Assembly (NCBI RefSeq): GCF_003350325.1
Contig: NZ_QLYZ01000008.1
Coordinates: 62,001 to 126,000, forward strand
Direction: 5' to 3'
Source of the DNA: Vibrio rhodolitus
GTDB lineage: Bacteria; Pseudomonadota; Gammaproteobacteria; Enterobacterales; Vibrionaceae
DNA length: 64,000 nt
Both the position numbers and the translations under genes were made by a program. The notes under the pieces were generated by a model. That model was not told the origin of the DNA. It made no database searches and saw only the letters and a list, made by a program, of their open reading frames with translations. Position 1 is the stretch's first letter. Each line of letters starts with the position of its first letter. Positions 29,542 to 38,313 of this stretch are shown here, in pieces.

Positions 29542-29545
29542 AAAA

Positions 29546-30262
29546 CTAATTGGCTAACGCCGTCTTCTGCGCTGCGACGATTTCCGCAATACCTTTGCTC
29601 GCCGATTCCAACAGCGCCAGCAACTGGGTATGCGTGAACGGTTCGCCTTCCGCAGTGCCTTGCACTTCGATCATGCGACCATCTTCTGTCATCACCACGT
29701 TCATATCGGTATCCGCCGCTGAATCTTCAACGTATTCCAGATCGCACAACACGTCTTCGCCAAGCAGACCCACTGAAACAGCCGCTACATGACCTTTCAT
29801 TGGGTTGCTCTTTAGCTTGCCGCTATCGATTAGGTGTTGGAATGCATCAGCCAGTGCCACACTTGCACCTGAGATAGACGCTGTACGAGTACCGCCATCG
29901 GCTTGGATTACGTCACAGTCAACGGTGATCATAAACTCGCCCATCGCTTTTAGATCCACCACAGCACGTAGGCTGCGAGCGATAAGACGTTGAATTTCCA
30001 TGGTACGTCCGCCCTGCTGACCGTTGGTCGCTTCACGACGAGTACGTGAATGCGTTGCACGTGGCAGCATGCCATATTCTGCGGTTACCCAGCCTTTGCC
30101 TTGACCTTTTAGCCAACGAGGAACATTTTCTTCGATTGAAGCGTTGCAAAGTACCTTGGTGTTACCAAACTCAACAAGAACAGAGCCTTCAGCATAAGCT
30201 GTGTAGTTACGAGTAATTTTAATTGGGCGAACTTGATCCGCCTTGCGATCGTTTGGACGCAT
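29546..30262 (-). CDS. rph: Ribonuclease PH
   Basis: The 238-residue phosphorolytic 3'-exonuclease trims tRNA precursors and helps degrade structured RNA. The sequence starts [20 protein letters not shown], and a second Met two codons upstream is possible. [17 protein letters not shown] near 58 and [18 protein letters not shown] near 85 hold RNA- and phosphate-binding residues, and [18 protein letters not shown] near 115 is the core motif. It is full length, unlike the frameshifted rph of E. coli K-12. Confidence 0.97.
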   Translation of the reverse strand: MRPNDRKADQVRPIKITRNYTAYAEGSVLVEFGNTKVLCNASIEENVPRWLKGQGKGWVTAEYGMLPRATHSRTRREATNGQQGGRTMEIQRLIARSLRAVVDLKAMGEFMITVDCDVIQADGGTRTASISGASVALADAFQHLIDSGKLKSNPMKGHVAAVSVGLLGEDVLCDLEYVEDSAADTDMNVVMTEDGRMIEVQGTAEGEPFTHTQLLALLESASKGIAEIVAAQKTALAN

Positions 30263-30309
30263 GGGCATCTACCTTTATTTGTAGGGGGAGACGTTTTGGT
30301 TGGAGCAGG

Positions 30310-30315
30310 ATTATA
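30310..30315 (-). promoter_or_regulatory. Candidate -10 element for rph
   Basis: TATAAT reads on the minus strand 48 bp before the rph start. I see no good -35 at 16-18 bp, so the call rests on the hexamer and its position. Confidence 0.4.
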
Positions 30316-30456
30316 GCTGAAAAGGTTTGCGCTGGCGAGTGTGGCGACAGCGCTTCAATGACTTAGCAAGAAACATCGACGGATTAAAAGGATTCCAGCG
30401 GTGACTGTGCTACTATCTCAAGGTTAATTTTCAGCATATATAGACAGGAAAATTCG

Positions 30457-31323
30457 ATGATCTACAGTATGACGGCATACTCTCGCAAAGAGTTAAAAGG
30501 CGATTGGGGCACAGCCGTATGGGAAATCCGCAGCGTTAACCAACGCTACCTAGAAACCTACTTCCGTTTACCTGAGCAGTTCCGTGGTCTTGAGCCTGTA
30601 CTGCGTGAGCGTTTCCGTCAGCGCCTAGCACGCGGTAAGGTGGAATGTCACCTACGCTTTGAAGCAAACCCTGCTGCTAAAGGCGAGCTAACCATCAATG
30701 AAACTCTTGCAAGCCAAGTGATCAAAGCCGCTGAACAAGTGATGCACATGACGGGCGAACTTAGCCGCATTAACCCATTCCAAGTGATGCAATGGCCAGG
30801 TGTAATGGAAACGCCAGAGCAAGATATGGATGCGATCAACAAAGACCTTCTGGCTGGTTTCGATGAAGCGCTAAGCGAATTTATTGAAGCGCGTGGTCGT
30901 GAAGGCGATAACATGAAAGCGCTAATTGAACAGCGCCTAACCGCCATTACCGACGAAGTGGTGAAAGTACGTGCTCGTATGCCAGAAATCCTCGCTTGGC
31001 AACGTGAGCGTCTACTGGGTAAATTTGAAGAAGCCAAGATTGAGCTGGATGCGGCGCGCGTTGAACAAGAGCTTATCATGCTGGCACAAAAATCTGACGT
31101 GGCAGAAGAGCTAGACCGCTTGGACTCTCACGTGAAAGAGACCACCAACATCTTGAAAAAAGGTGGCGCTGTTGGTCGCCGTCTGGACTTTATGATGCAA
31201 GAGTTTAACCGTGAGTCGAACACATTGGCGTCAAAGTCGATCAGCACAGACATCACCGCGTCAGGTGTTGAGCTTAAAGTACTTATCGAACAAATGCGTG
31301 AACAGATCCAGAATATCGAGTAA
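30457..31323 (+). CDS. yicC: YicC family endoribonuclease
   Basis: The 288-residue protein begins MIYSMTAYSRKELKGDWGTA and has VNQRYLETYFRLPEQFRGLE near 27 and a coiled-coil C-terminal DUF1732 region with DRLDSHVKETTNILKKGGAVGRRLDF near 222-247. YicC proteins are hexameric RNases; in E. coli YicC acts on the RyhB small RNA. It is divergent from rph, an arrangement conserved with enterobacteria. AGGAAAA before the ATG is the ribosome-binding site. Confidence 0.95.
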   Translation: MIYSMTAYSRKELKGDWGTAVWEIRSVNQRYLETYFRLPEQFRGLEPVLRERFRQRLARGKVECHLRFEANPAAKGELTINETLASQVIKAAEQVMHMTGELSRINPFQVMQWPGVMETPEQDMDAINKDLLAGFDEALSEFIEARGREGDNMKALIEQRLTAITDEVVKVRARMPEILAWQRERLLGKFEEAKIELDAARVEQELIMLAQKSDVAEELDRLDSHVKETTNILKKGGAVGRRLDFMMQEFNRESNTLASKSISTDITASGVELKVLIEQMREQIQNIE

Positions 31324-31496
31324 TACCGATGTCTAAACCTCTCGCATCATAGAGGTCATGCAGACGAGCGGATCAGAGATTAACCCTAATTTTTGATCCG
31401 CTTCTCCTTCCTAACTAAAATTGGTCAACCAATACTACTAAGCATTTTATAATTAGCCTTTCTAACACCGCCGCTTGCGTGGTAATGAGGTATAAA

Positions 31497-31967
31497 GTGT
31501 TTAAAGGCAACCTATCTGAGCTGAGCAACTATCAGCACCTGCCAACTAAGCTGTTAAGCGTTATCGAACAAGTCAAACAGCGTATTTATGATTCTGTTGA
31601 AAATGGTCGCTACCCAATTGAAGGTGATGACGTATTTTTCTTTGTGGTAGATGACAACACTCAAGAACTGAGCGATCGTCGCTCTGAATGTCATCGCAAG
31701 TACGTTGATGTGCAAATTCTGCTGGCTGGTGAAGAGCGTTACGGCTACAGCCTACAACCATTCCAAAGCCTTGCTGAAGATCTGCTCGATGCAAAAGACA
31801 TCGCTTTCAGTGAAGACTTGATTGATGAACAGTTTGCCGATCTGAATGTGCACGACTTTATCATCTTTAATGTCGCGCAGCCGCACCGCCCGTTGATAGC
31901 AATCAATCAACCAATGCCAGTGCGCAAAGCCATCATTAAAGTGGCAAACGACTGGTTGGAGGCGTAA
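31497..31967 (+). CDS. YhcH/YjgK/YiaL (EbgC) family protein
   Basis: The protein has 156 residues and a cupin-like beta-sandwich of the YhcH/YjgK/YiaL family. Seen are DDVFFFVVDD near 42, the family motif SECHRKYVDVQILLAGEERYGY near 58-79 and DLNVHDFIIFNVAQPHRPLIAI near 119. Some relatives act in sialic acid or sugar-acid use (YhcH, EbgC) and bind a metal through the His residues. The GTG at 31497 is chosen because TAATGAGGT, a strong SD, lies 6 nt before it; an ATG at 31485 overlaps that SD and is less likely. It is followed after 2 nt by an unknown gene. Confidence 0.85.
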   Translation: MFKGNLSELSNYQHLPTKLLSVIEQVKQRIYDSVENGRYPIEGDDVFFFVVDDNTQELSDRRSECHRKYVDVQILLAGEERYGYSLQPFQSLAEDLLDAKDIAFSEDLIDEQFADLNVHDFIIFNVAQPHRPLIAINQPMPVRKAIIKVANDWLEA

Positions 31968-31969
31968 TC

Positions 31970-32335
31970 ATGCACACCCTAACTTGGAATGACAGCAATA
32001 TCCCGCACCAAATTGCGCTGGAGAACGAAGGTCAACATGCGCGTATTGAGATGCGTATTGTTAAAGACATTGAACCAGAAGTGATTGGTTTAAGTGTTGA
32101 TTGGTCACTAGAAACTCTTGCTGAGGCTTGGCAAGGCGCGGCAATGCCAGTTTCCGAAGCTTATGATGATGGCGATCTCTACTCGCAGGTACGCGTGCTA
32201 TTTAACTTAGAAAATGGCTGCGTGATCTGGATGGTTAACCATATCAAAATGCCATGTGGCAACAAAATGTCGACTGACCGTCTTGCTTGGGTTCCAGCTA
32301 TGCACGGTAAAGATGGCAAACTAGTCGCGATTTAA
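31970..32335 (+). CDS. Unknown 121-residue protein
   Basis: It starts 2 nt after the YhcH-family stop, so it is probably translated together with it. The sequence has no signal peptide or membrane segment and is acidic, with MSTDRLAWVPAMHGKDGKL at the C-terminus and a central WSLETLAEAWQGAAM helix. I do not recognise the family. The tight spacing and normal codon use indicate a real gene. A terminator follows. Confidence 0.75.
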   Translation: MHTLTWNDSNIPHQIALENEGQHARIEMRIVKDIEPEVIGLSVDWSLETLAEAWQGAAMPVSEAYDDGDLYSQVRVLFNLENGCVIWMVNHIKMPCGNKMSTDRLAWVPAMHGKDGKLVAI

Positions 32336-32373
32336 TCGCCCGATTAGATAAAGCGATACAACTATCCAAAGAT

Positions 32374-32400
32374 AAAACCGAGCTTCAAGCTCGGTTTTTT
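32374..32400 (+). terminator. Intrinsic terminator after the YhcH operon
   Basis: AAAACCGAGCT and AGCTCGGTTTT form an 11-bp stem around TCA, followed by more T. It works on the plus strand and may also serve ygjV from the other side. Confidence 0.92.
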
Positions 32401-32411
32401 AATGCGTAGAA

Positions 32412-32927
32412 TCAAACTGCCGCACGCCGCTCTGCACGATACATTCTGACAATAGTCAGACTGTTAACGATGATAAAGGTTAACTCCATCAACGTGCCGC
32501 CGATCGAACCGAGCAACAAATTATTGGTCACCCAACAGAACGAGTTAAACATCACCAGTAGGCGCATCTGAATGCCTTGGGTTTTAAACAATGCCCAAGT
32601 AGCCACTGACGAGCCAAAGATGGTTAACAACTCATAGCTGTACTCAAGTTGTGGCAGCCCCATAATCCAAAGCATGGCGATAAAAAACAGCATCACCCAA
32701 GTCGACTGGGTTTTGGTCGAAGCATAACTGCGAATCGCACTGATACCACAACCAAACGCAGCCACCAGCGCGCCCATCATAATAAAGTGACTGCACAAGA
32801 CGATTTGAAACAGCATCAAATGCAGACGAAACCGGCGCCCATCACTGTGCAAAAATGCCGTCGCACCAATAGCAAATGCGACCATTCCGATCGCTTGGGC
32901 AAGGTTCCACTCAGGTAACGTGACCAT
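32412..32927 (-). CDS. ygjV: YgjV family inner-membrane protein
   Basis: The 171-residue protein has about five hydrophobic segments (residues 10-28, 36-60, 76-94, 98-118 and 130-158) and the family features IGATAFLHSDGRRFRLHLM near 20 and LLGSIGGTLMELTFIIVNSL near 137. The function of YgjV is unknown. It starts in a TAATG overlap with the racemase-family gene, so the two are coupled. Confidence 0.82.
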   Translation of the reverse strand: MVTLPEWNLAQAIGMVAFAIGATAFLHSDGRRFRLHLMLFQIVLCSHFIMMGALVAAFGCGISAIRSYASTKTQSTWVMLFFIAMLWIMGLPQLEYSYELLTIFGSSVATWALFKTQGIQMRLLVMFNSFCWVTNNLLLGSIGGTLMELTFIIVNSLTIVRMYRAERRAAV

Positions 32928-33592
32928 TAGTCCTCTCCCTGCTCGGCGTGCAATCTTAACTGCTCAACTAAATATTCAAGACAAGAACTAGGGCTGGTCA
33001 GTACCTTTGCCTGGCAAGTGTCCGCCAGTAATTTCACTGCCGGTGCCATCGAGGCTTGAGCGAGCAAAATCACGTCATCCTCAGCGCAATATTGGCTGAT
33101 GTGTTCGGCAATCGTCTGCTGATAAGCGAGTAAGTCACTATCAAGGTAGTGTTGCCAAGCGCCCTCAATCACTTGCACTTGGGTAAGGGTCTCACTCTCC
33201 GCTTGATACTCTGCCAACAAACTCATGGTCGGTTCAAGGGTGGTTGAAAGCGCGGCTAACACCTTAAGTTGCTTAGCTTTACTCGCCGCTTGCGCCATGG
33301 GTCTGTCAACGCGCAGCACCTTGGCATGATCGGTGGCGCTGGTTTCAGCTAAACGACCGATACTTGAACAAGTGCAAATAATCCAATCGGCTCCTTGTGC
33401 TTCGAGCTCTTGCACTTGCTTTGCCACTTGGTTTGTTAGTTGCTCATCAAACCCCACATTGCTCGCGTACTGCAAAAGCTCGGGAGCACAACAATGCACC
33501 ACATCGGCAAACTTGGCTAACTGGCTCTTTTGAATGCAATCATCAAACAGGGTTTGATTGGCAGCTAAAGTATGTAAAAACGCGACTTTCAT
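32927..33592 (-). CDS. Aspartate/glutamate racemase-family protein (atypical)
   Basis: The protein has 221 residues. CTCSSIGRLAE near 74 carries the first Cys of Asp/Glu/hydantoin racemases. At the place of the second catalytic Cys the sequence reads LAQASMAPAVK near 178, so the Cys is replaced by Ala, and a two-base racemase mechanism is unlikely. It may be a decarboxylase, isomerase or binding protein of the superfamily. It lies upstream of ygjV and next to, but not inside, the uronate operon, from which a terminator separates it. Confidence 0.75.
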   Translation of the reverse strand: MKVAFLHTLAANQTLFDDCIQKSQLAKFADVVHCCAPELLQYASNVGFDEQLTNQVAKQVQELEAQGADWIICTCSSIGRLAETSATDHAKVLRVDRPMAQAASKAKQLKVLAALSTTLEPTMSLLAEYQAESETLTQVQVIEGAWQHYLDSDLLAYQQTIAEHISQYCAEDDVILLAQASMAPAVKLLADTCQAKVLTSPSSCLEYLVEQLRLHAEQGED

Positions 33593-33607
33593 CCTAAGCG
33601 CTCCTTC

Positions 33608-33633
33608 AAAAAAGGCTTCCTGATGGAAGCCTT
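33608..33633 (-). terminator. Intrinsic terminator of the uronate operon
   Basis: On the minus strand AAGGCTTCC and GGAAGCCTT pair around ATCA, followed by a T6 run. It lies about 45 bp after the eda stop and separates the operon from the racemase gene. Confidence 0.92.
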
Positions 33634-33675
33634 ACTCTACTCACTTTATTCCCGTACCTAATTTGGCAGCGTGGC

Positions 33676-34302
33676 TTATTTAACTAAGTCAGCCGCTTCG
33701 CGTGCTAGACGACCAATCTCGTCCCAACGACCTTCGTTGATCATCGCCTTATCTACCATCCAAGTACCGCCACAAGCGATAACACGGTCAATCGCCAAGT
33801 AATCTTTTACGTTGCTTGGGCTGATACCGCCAGTTGGCATAAATTGAATTTGCGTGTAAGGACCAAGCAGAGATTTCACCATGTTGATACCGCCAGACGC
33901 TTCAGCTGGGAAGAATTTCAGCGTGGTTAGACCCATTTCGATTGCCGCTTCTACCGCACTTGGGTTGTTTACACCCGGTACGATATCAATACCGATTTCA
34001 CGACATGCGTTCACTGTATTTGGGTTAAAACCTGGTGATACCACAAACGTTGCGCCCGCATCTTTCGCTGCTTGTGCTTGTTCGCGGTTTAGCACTGTAC
34101 CTGCACCAATTAGCATCTCAGGTTGTGCTTCACGTAGTAGACGAATCGCTTCCACTGCTGCATCAGAGCGGAAAGTGATTTCAGCCGCTGGCAAACCGTT
34201 TTCTGCTAGTGCTTTACCTAGTGGGATGATGTCTTCTGCGCGATCAATCGCGATAACTGGAATTACTTTAATCGCTGCAAGCTGCTGTGCAATAGTTGTC
34301 AT
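33676..34302 (-). CDS. eda: KDPG aldolase (bifunctional KHG/KDPG aldolase)
   Basis: The 208-residue class I aldolase splits 2-keto-3-deoxy-6-phosphogluconate into pyruvate and glyceraldehyde-3-phosphate. VIPVIAIDRAEDIIPLGKAL near 13, the Glu in AAEITFRSDAA near 39, GAGTVLNREQA near 66, FVVSPGFNP near 85, and the Schiff-base Lys in TTLKFFPAEASGG near 126 are all present. It is the last gene of the uronate operon and closes the pathway into central metabolism. Confidence 0.96.
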   Translation of the reverse strand: MTTIAQQLAAIKVIPVIAIDRAEDIIPLGKALAENGLPAAEITFRSDAAVEAIRLLREAQPEMLIGAGTVLNREQAQAAKDAGATFVVSPGFNPNTVNACREIGIDIVPGVNNPSAVEAAIEMGLTTLKFFPAEASGGINMVKSLLGPYTQIQFMPTGGISPSNVKDYLAIDRVIACGGTWMVDKAMINEGRWDEIGRLAREAADLVK

Positions 34303-34335
34303 TTTTTGTACCTTAATTTCAATTCTGTTATTTTA

Positions 34336-35271
34336 TTACGCGAAATCAATCGCATCAGTGGCTTGTTTAGGGATGATCGCCCCTTTATGCTGGATCACGA
34401 TACCCGCGAGTTGGTGACCTTGGCGAGAACACTGTTCTGCATCTTTACCTTGTAGGTAACCCGCTAGGAAACCGGCGTTAAATGAATCGCCTGCCGAGGT
34501 GGTATCGACCACAGTTTCAACCGGTGTAGTCGGAATAGTTTGGTGCGTACCAGCAACAAAATCGTTGTAGTGGTTGCCTTGTGCGCCCATCTTCACCACC
34601 GCTTTTTTCACACCAGCCGCTTGTAGGCGCACCAGCGTTTGCTCTTCATCGCTATCGCCCCAGAGATTTTGCTCGTCGTCGTTGGTCACTAGAGCAAGAT
34701 CAGTCAGCGCTAGAATTTGACGGTAGCACTCACGCGCTTCATCGGCGTTTTGCCATAGCGCAGGACGGTAGTTAGAATCAAAGGCGATCTCAACACCTTG
34801 TTGGCTCAGTTTCGCCAACATCTCAACCAGGCGAACGCGGTCTTCGGCTGGAAGAATCGCTAAGCTGATACCACTTAGATAAACCATATCGACATTGACA
34901 AGTGCTGCTTCCACTTTGGCAAAATCAGCATGCTGCATCATGTAACGCGCAGCTGATTGGTTACGCCAGTAAAGGAAGGTACGCTCACCCTTTTCATCTA
35001 GCTGGATCAAATATAGACCCGGCTGACGCGTGCCATCACGCAATACTAATTCGGTGCTAACACCTTCTTCTTGCCAACGCGAAATCATGCCATCGCTGAT
35101 CGCGTCAGTGCCTAGCGCAGAGACATACTCCACGCCAACTTGTCCTTTTGTGCATCGCGCAAGATACACAGCGGTATTCAATGAATCACCACCGTAAGTT
35201 TGAACCATGGCACCAAAAGGGGCGCCATTTAGTTCAATCATGCATTCACCTAGTAAGGCGATACGTTTCAT
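34336..35271 (-). CDS. kdgK: 2-keto-3-deoxygluconate kinase
   Basis: The 311-residue PfkB-family kinase phosphorylates KDG to KDPG. Starting at [16 protein letters not shown], it has the PfkB features GGDSLNTAVYLARC near 28 and, at the C-terminal end, VDTTSAGDSFNAGFLAGYL near 250 with the catalytic Asp. The start overlaps the uxaC stop (TAATG). It acts between UxuA and Eda. Confidence 0.95.
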   Translation of the reverse strand: MKRIALLGECMIELNGAPFGAMVQTYGGDSLNTAVYLARCTKGQVGVEYVSALGTDAISDGMISRWQEEGVSTELVLRDGTRQPGLYLIQLDEKGERTFLYWRNQSAARYMMQHADFAKVEAALVNVDMVYLSGISLAILPAEDRVRLVEMLAKLSQQGVEIAFDSNYRPALWQNADEARECYRQILALTDLALVTNDDEQNLWGDSDEEQTLVRLQAAGVKKAVVKMGAQGNHYNDFVAGTHQTIPTTPVETVVDTTSAGDSFNAGFLAGYLQGKDAEQCSRQGHQLAGIVIQHKGAIIPKQATDAIDFA

Positions 35272-36692
35272 TATTTCTCTCCTGGTAGAGTGAAGTACGT
35301 TTTCGCGTTGTGATAGCAAATATCTTGCACCATTTTACCTAGCATCGGCATATCGCGTGGCACTTCACCGTTCTCTGCCCACTGTCCCATCATGTTACAA
35401 ACAATACGACGGAAATACTCATGACGAGTATATGAAAGAAAACTACGAGAATCTGTTAGCATTCCTACAAATTGACTCAATAATCCCAATTGAGAAAGTT
35501 GCTGCATTTGACGTTCCATGCCGTCTTTTTGGTCATTAAACCACCAGCCAGAACCAAATTGGATCTTGCCTGCGATGCCACCACCTTGGAAGTTACCAAT
35601 CATGGTTGCCATCATTTCGTTATCACGTGGGTTTAGGCAGTACAGAATGGTTTTTGGCAACTCGTTAGTCACATCCATAGCATCCATTAGGCAAGCCAGT
35701 TGCAGCGCGAATGGACGGTCACCAATCGAGTCAAAGCCACAGTCCACGCCTAACTGGCGGAACATACGGGTGTTGTTGTTACGCTGCGCACCAATGTGTA
35801 GCTGCATCACCCAGCCGCGTTTTGCGTATTGCTTACCCAGCCATACTTGTACGGCAGTGCAGAATTGGTCAATTTCTAGCTCAGACAGTGTTTCACCTGA
35901 CAGGCGACGCGTAAGAATGCTGTCTAGCGTGCTTTCGGCTGGTACTGCTGCGTAACGCACAATTTCAATACCATGGTCAGCGGCGCGACAACCGTGCGCA
36001 CTAAAGTGCTCAAGACGACGCTCTAACGCAGTCAGCAGATCAGCAAAGCGGGTGATTTCCACATCCGCAGCTTCACCAAGTAGTGTCATGTATTCAGCAA
36101 AGCCTTCTAGCTCAATTTTGAACGCACGGTCAGGGCGCCAGCTTGGCGCTACTTCAACATCAAAGCTTTCATCTTCAGCAATCGCTTTGTGGTACTCAAG
36201 CGTGTGAATTGGGTCATCGGTTGTCCCTGCCATCACCACATTCATCTGCTTCATGATGCCGCGTGCTGAAAACTCAGGCGTTGCCAATAGCTCATTACAC
36301 TCATGCCAAATTTCATCGGCAGTTTCAGGACCAAATAGCTTGCCTGTTACACCAAATGGGCGGCGCAGCTCTAGGTGAGTCCAGTGGTAAAGTGGGTTAC
36401 CCAGCGTTTGTGGAACGGTTCTCGCCCATGCTTGGAACTTCTCGTAATCTGAAGTTTCTTTACCAGTGATCAGTGACTCTGGCACACCTGCTGAGCGCAT
36501 ACCGCGCCATTTGTAGTGATCGCCTTCCAACCAAATTTGACCCAAGTTATCGAACTGACGGTTTTCCGCTACTTCTTTAGGGTTTAGGTGACAGTGGTAA
36601 TCATAGATAGGCATCGCTTTCGCGTAGTCATGGTATAGCTCGCGAGCGGTATCATTTGCTAGTAAGAAGTCTTCACACAAAAAGTTTTTCAT
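35271..36692 (-). CDS. uxaC: Glucuronate (uronate) isomerase
   Basis: The 473-residue amidohydrolase-fold enzyme converts D-glucuronate to D-fructuronate (and galacturonate to tagaturonate). Marks are [19 protein letters not shown] near 27 with the His-x-His metal ligands, [14 protein letters not shown] near 160, [11 protein letters not shown] near 307, and [17 protein letters not shown] near 412. The start MKNFLCEDF is chosen with GGAGTTAACG upstream; the 11 upstream codons are not conserved. No uxaA or uxaB gene is present, so glucuronate is the likely substrate. Confidence 0.96.
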   Translation of the reverse strand: MKNFLCEDFLLANDTARELYHDYAKAMPIYDYHCHLNPKEVAENRQFDNLGQIWLEGDHYKWRGMRSAGVPESLITGKETSDYEKFQAWARTVPQTLGNPLYHWTHLELRRPFGVTGKLFGPETADEIWHECNELLATPEFSARGIMKQMNVVMAGTTDDPIHTLEYHKAIAEDESFDVEVAPSWRPDRAFKIELEGFAEYMTLLGEAADVEITRFADLLTALERRLEHFSAHGCRAADHGIEIVRYAAVPAESTLDSILTRRLSGETLSELEIDQFCTAVQVWLGKQYAKRGWVMQLHIGAQRNNNTRMFRQLGVDCGFDSIGDRPFALQLACLMDAMDVTNELPKTILYCLNPRDNEMMATMIGNFQGGGIAGKIQFGSGWWFNDQKDGMERQMQQLSQLGLLSQFVGMLTDSRSFLSYTRHEYFRRIVCNMMGQWAENGEVPRDMPMLGKMVQDICYHNAKTYFTLPGEK

Positions 36693-36775
36693 CGTTAACT
36701 CCATTGGCGCCGGCATTGCCCACACCGAAGATCGGGTAGAAATAGAAATGCCCTCACTTAGGAGGGCATATTAAA

Positions 36776-38242
36776 TTAGATAAGAGAGGCTACTGCGCCG
36801 CGAGCACCATCGCTCAGTAGACGCTGGTATGCGTCAGTTACTGCGGTTACGAAGGTTTCATTTTGGATTAAATCAGTACCAAAGATGGCTTCAATCGATA
36901 GTAGCGCTTTAACTACGCTTACGTTCAAGCCGTGCTCTGCGTAAATCGCTTGGAACTGCTCAACCATTGGGTCGCGAACATCAATCGCTTCGCCTTGCTC
37001 AGTTTGTGCAGCAACATAACGCATCCAGCCAGCAATACCCATTGCAAGCCATTTAAAGTCTGTACCTTGCGCTAGGTGATGACGTAGTGAACCCCCCATA
37101 CGTTGTGGGATCTTCTGGCTGCCATCCATCGCGATTTGCCAAGTTTGGTGCTTTAGGCTTGGGTTGGTAAAGCGCTCAATCAGAAGCTTAGCGTACGCTT
37201 CTAGATCTGTACCTTCAGGCATGTTTAGCGTTGGCGCTTGCGCTTTCATCATCATGTCGAATGCCGCTTGGCGGTAATCTTCATTGGTCATGGTATCTGA
37301 AATGTGCGCGTAACCTCCTAGGAAGCCAAGGTAAGCTAGGAAAGAGTGGCTGCCGTTTAGCATGCGCAGTTTCATTTCTTCAAATGGTACTACGTCAGCA
37401 ACAAACTCAGCGCCAGCTACGTTCCAGTCAGGGCGACCAGCAACGAAGTTATCTTCGATAACCCATTGACGGAATGGCTCACAAGCGATGCCACAAGAGT
37501 CAGCAACGCCAACAAGCTCTGCGATTTCGTTTAGTGTTTCTTCTGTTGCCGCTGGTACGATGCGGTCAACCATGGTGCATGGGAAAGTCACATTTGCTTC
37601 AATCCACGCCGCCAGCTCTGCATCCACCAAGTTAGCGAAATCCAGTACCGCAGCGCGAGCAACGTGACCGTTTTCTTGCACGTTATCGCAAGACATCACG
37701 GTAAATGGTGCAATACCTTTTTCACGGCGCTGACGCAGTGCTTCAACAATGTAGCCAATCGCTGAGTTTGGATCTTGCGGGTTAGCCAAATCGCTCACAA
37801 TCAGTGAATTAGTTTTATCCAAACGACCAGTTGCAGGGTCTGCACAGTAACCTTTTTCCGTGATTGTCATAGAAACAATCGCGACTTGTTCTTCGGTCAT
37901 TTTTGCCAGTACAGCCGCTTTGCCATCTAGCGTTGGGTGGAGTGATTCCGTTACCGAACCAATCAGTTTTACTTCTGTCGCTTGTGCGCCCTTTTCTGCC
38001 ACTGTGTATAGGTGGTCTTGTGCGCGCAGTTGTTCAATCAGCTCTTCACCGCCGAACAAGTTAACTTCACAGATGCCCCAGTCACTGCCAGTTTTTTCTA
38101 ACATTTCGTTAGTGAATAGCGCTTGGTGTGCGCGGTGGAAAGCACCAAAACCTAGGTGCACAATACGGCTTTTCAGAGCAGAGCGATCGTAATTTGGTCG
38201 AACAACTTGAGCATTCAGAGTGGTATTTGCGATTGTTTTCAT
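36776..38242 (-). CDS. uxuB: Fructuronate reductase (mannitol dehydrogenase family)
   Basis: The 488-residue NAD-dependent long-chain dehydrogenase reduces D-fructuronate to D-mannonate. VHLGFGAFHRAHQALFTNEM near 29 is the nucleotide-binding start, MSCDNVQENG near 189 and MVDRIVPAA near 225 are family motifs, and KLRMLNGSHSFLAYLG near 290 carries the catalytic Lys and Asn/His residues. Position between the transporter and uxaC shows the fructuronate role rather than mannitol or tagaturonate. Confidence 0.94.
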   Translation of the reverse strand: MKTIANTTLNAQVVRPNYDRSALKSRIVHLGFGAFHRAHQALFTNEMLEKTGSDWGICEVNLFGGEELIEQLRAQDHLYTVAEKGAQATEVKLIGSVTESLHPTLDGKAAVLAKMTEEQVAIVSMTITEKGYCADPATGRLDKTNSLIVSDLANPQDPNSAIGYIVEALRQRREKGIAPFTVMSCDNVQENGHVARAAVLDFANLVDAELAAWIEANVTFPCTMVDRIVPAATEETLNEIAELVGVADSCGIACEPFRQWVIEDNFVAGRPDWNVAGAEFVADVVPFEEMKLRMLNGSHSFLAYLGFLGGYAHISDTMTNEDYRQAAFDMMMKAQAPTLNMPEGTDLEAYAKLLIERFTNPSLKHQTWQIAMDGSQKIPQRMGGSLRHHLAQGTDFKWLAMGIAGWMRYVAAQTEQGEAIDVRDPMVEQFQAIYAEHGLNVSVVKALLSIEAIFGTDLIQNETFVTAVTDAYQRLLSDGARGAVASLI

Positions 38243-38255
38243 TGTTTTTTCCTAA

Positions 38256-38279
38256 ACCTTACCGCCGTAGCGGTAAGGT
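38256..38279 (-). terminator. Intercistronic hairpin between TRAP permease and uxuB
   Basis: ACCTTACCGC and GCGGTAAGGT form a perfect 10-bp stem around four bases. No T run follows on the minus strand (TTAGG), so it is unlikely to be a full terminator. It may stabilise or segment the operon mRNA and so set different levels of transporter and enzymes. Confidence 0.6.
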
Positions 38280-38313
38280 ATTTTGTTGGGAGGCAAATCC
38301 GAAATTTGGGAAA

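Larger units (their letters stand above)
29254..29545 (-). promoter_or_regulatory. Structured rph-pyrE intergenic region (pyrE leader)
   Basis: In order of transcription it holds the rph terminator hairpin (29505-29541), an imperfect long palindrome (29402-29486), a 10-bp hairpin ATCTTCAATG/CATTGAAGAT (29345-29378), and a 7-bp hairpin GTAACTA/TAGTTAC (29316-29335) close to the pyrE start. In E. coli, pyrE is controlled by UTP-sensitive attenuation in the rph-pyrE gap. Here the U-run terminator is right after rph, and the later hairpins lack U tracts, so the arrangement differs. Confidence 0.6.

Noticed and set aside
30648..31079. 143-residue frame on the minus strand inside yicC
   Set aside because: Ser/Arg-rich shadow of yicC without a ribosome-binding site.
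35518..35955. 145-residue frame on the plus strand inside uxaC
   Set aside because: Antisense to a clear uxaC gene and without homology-like features.
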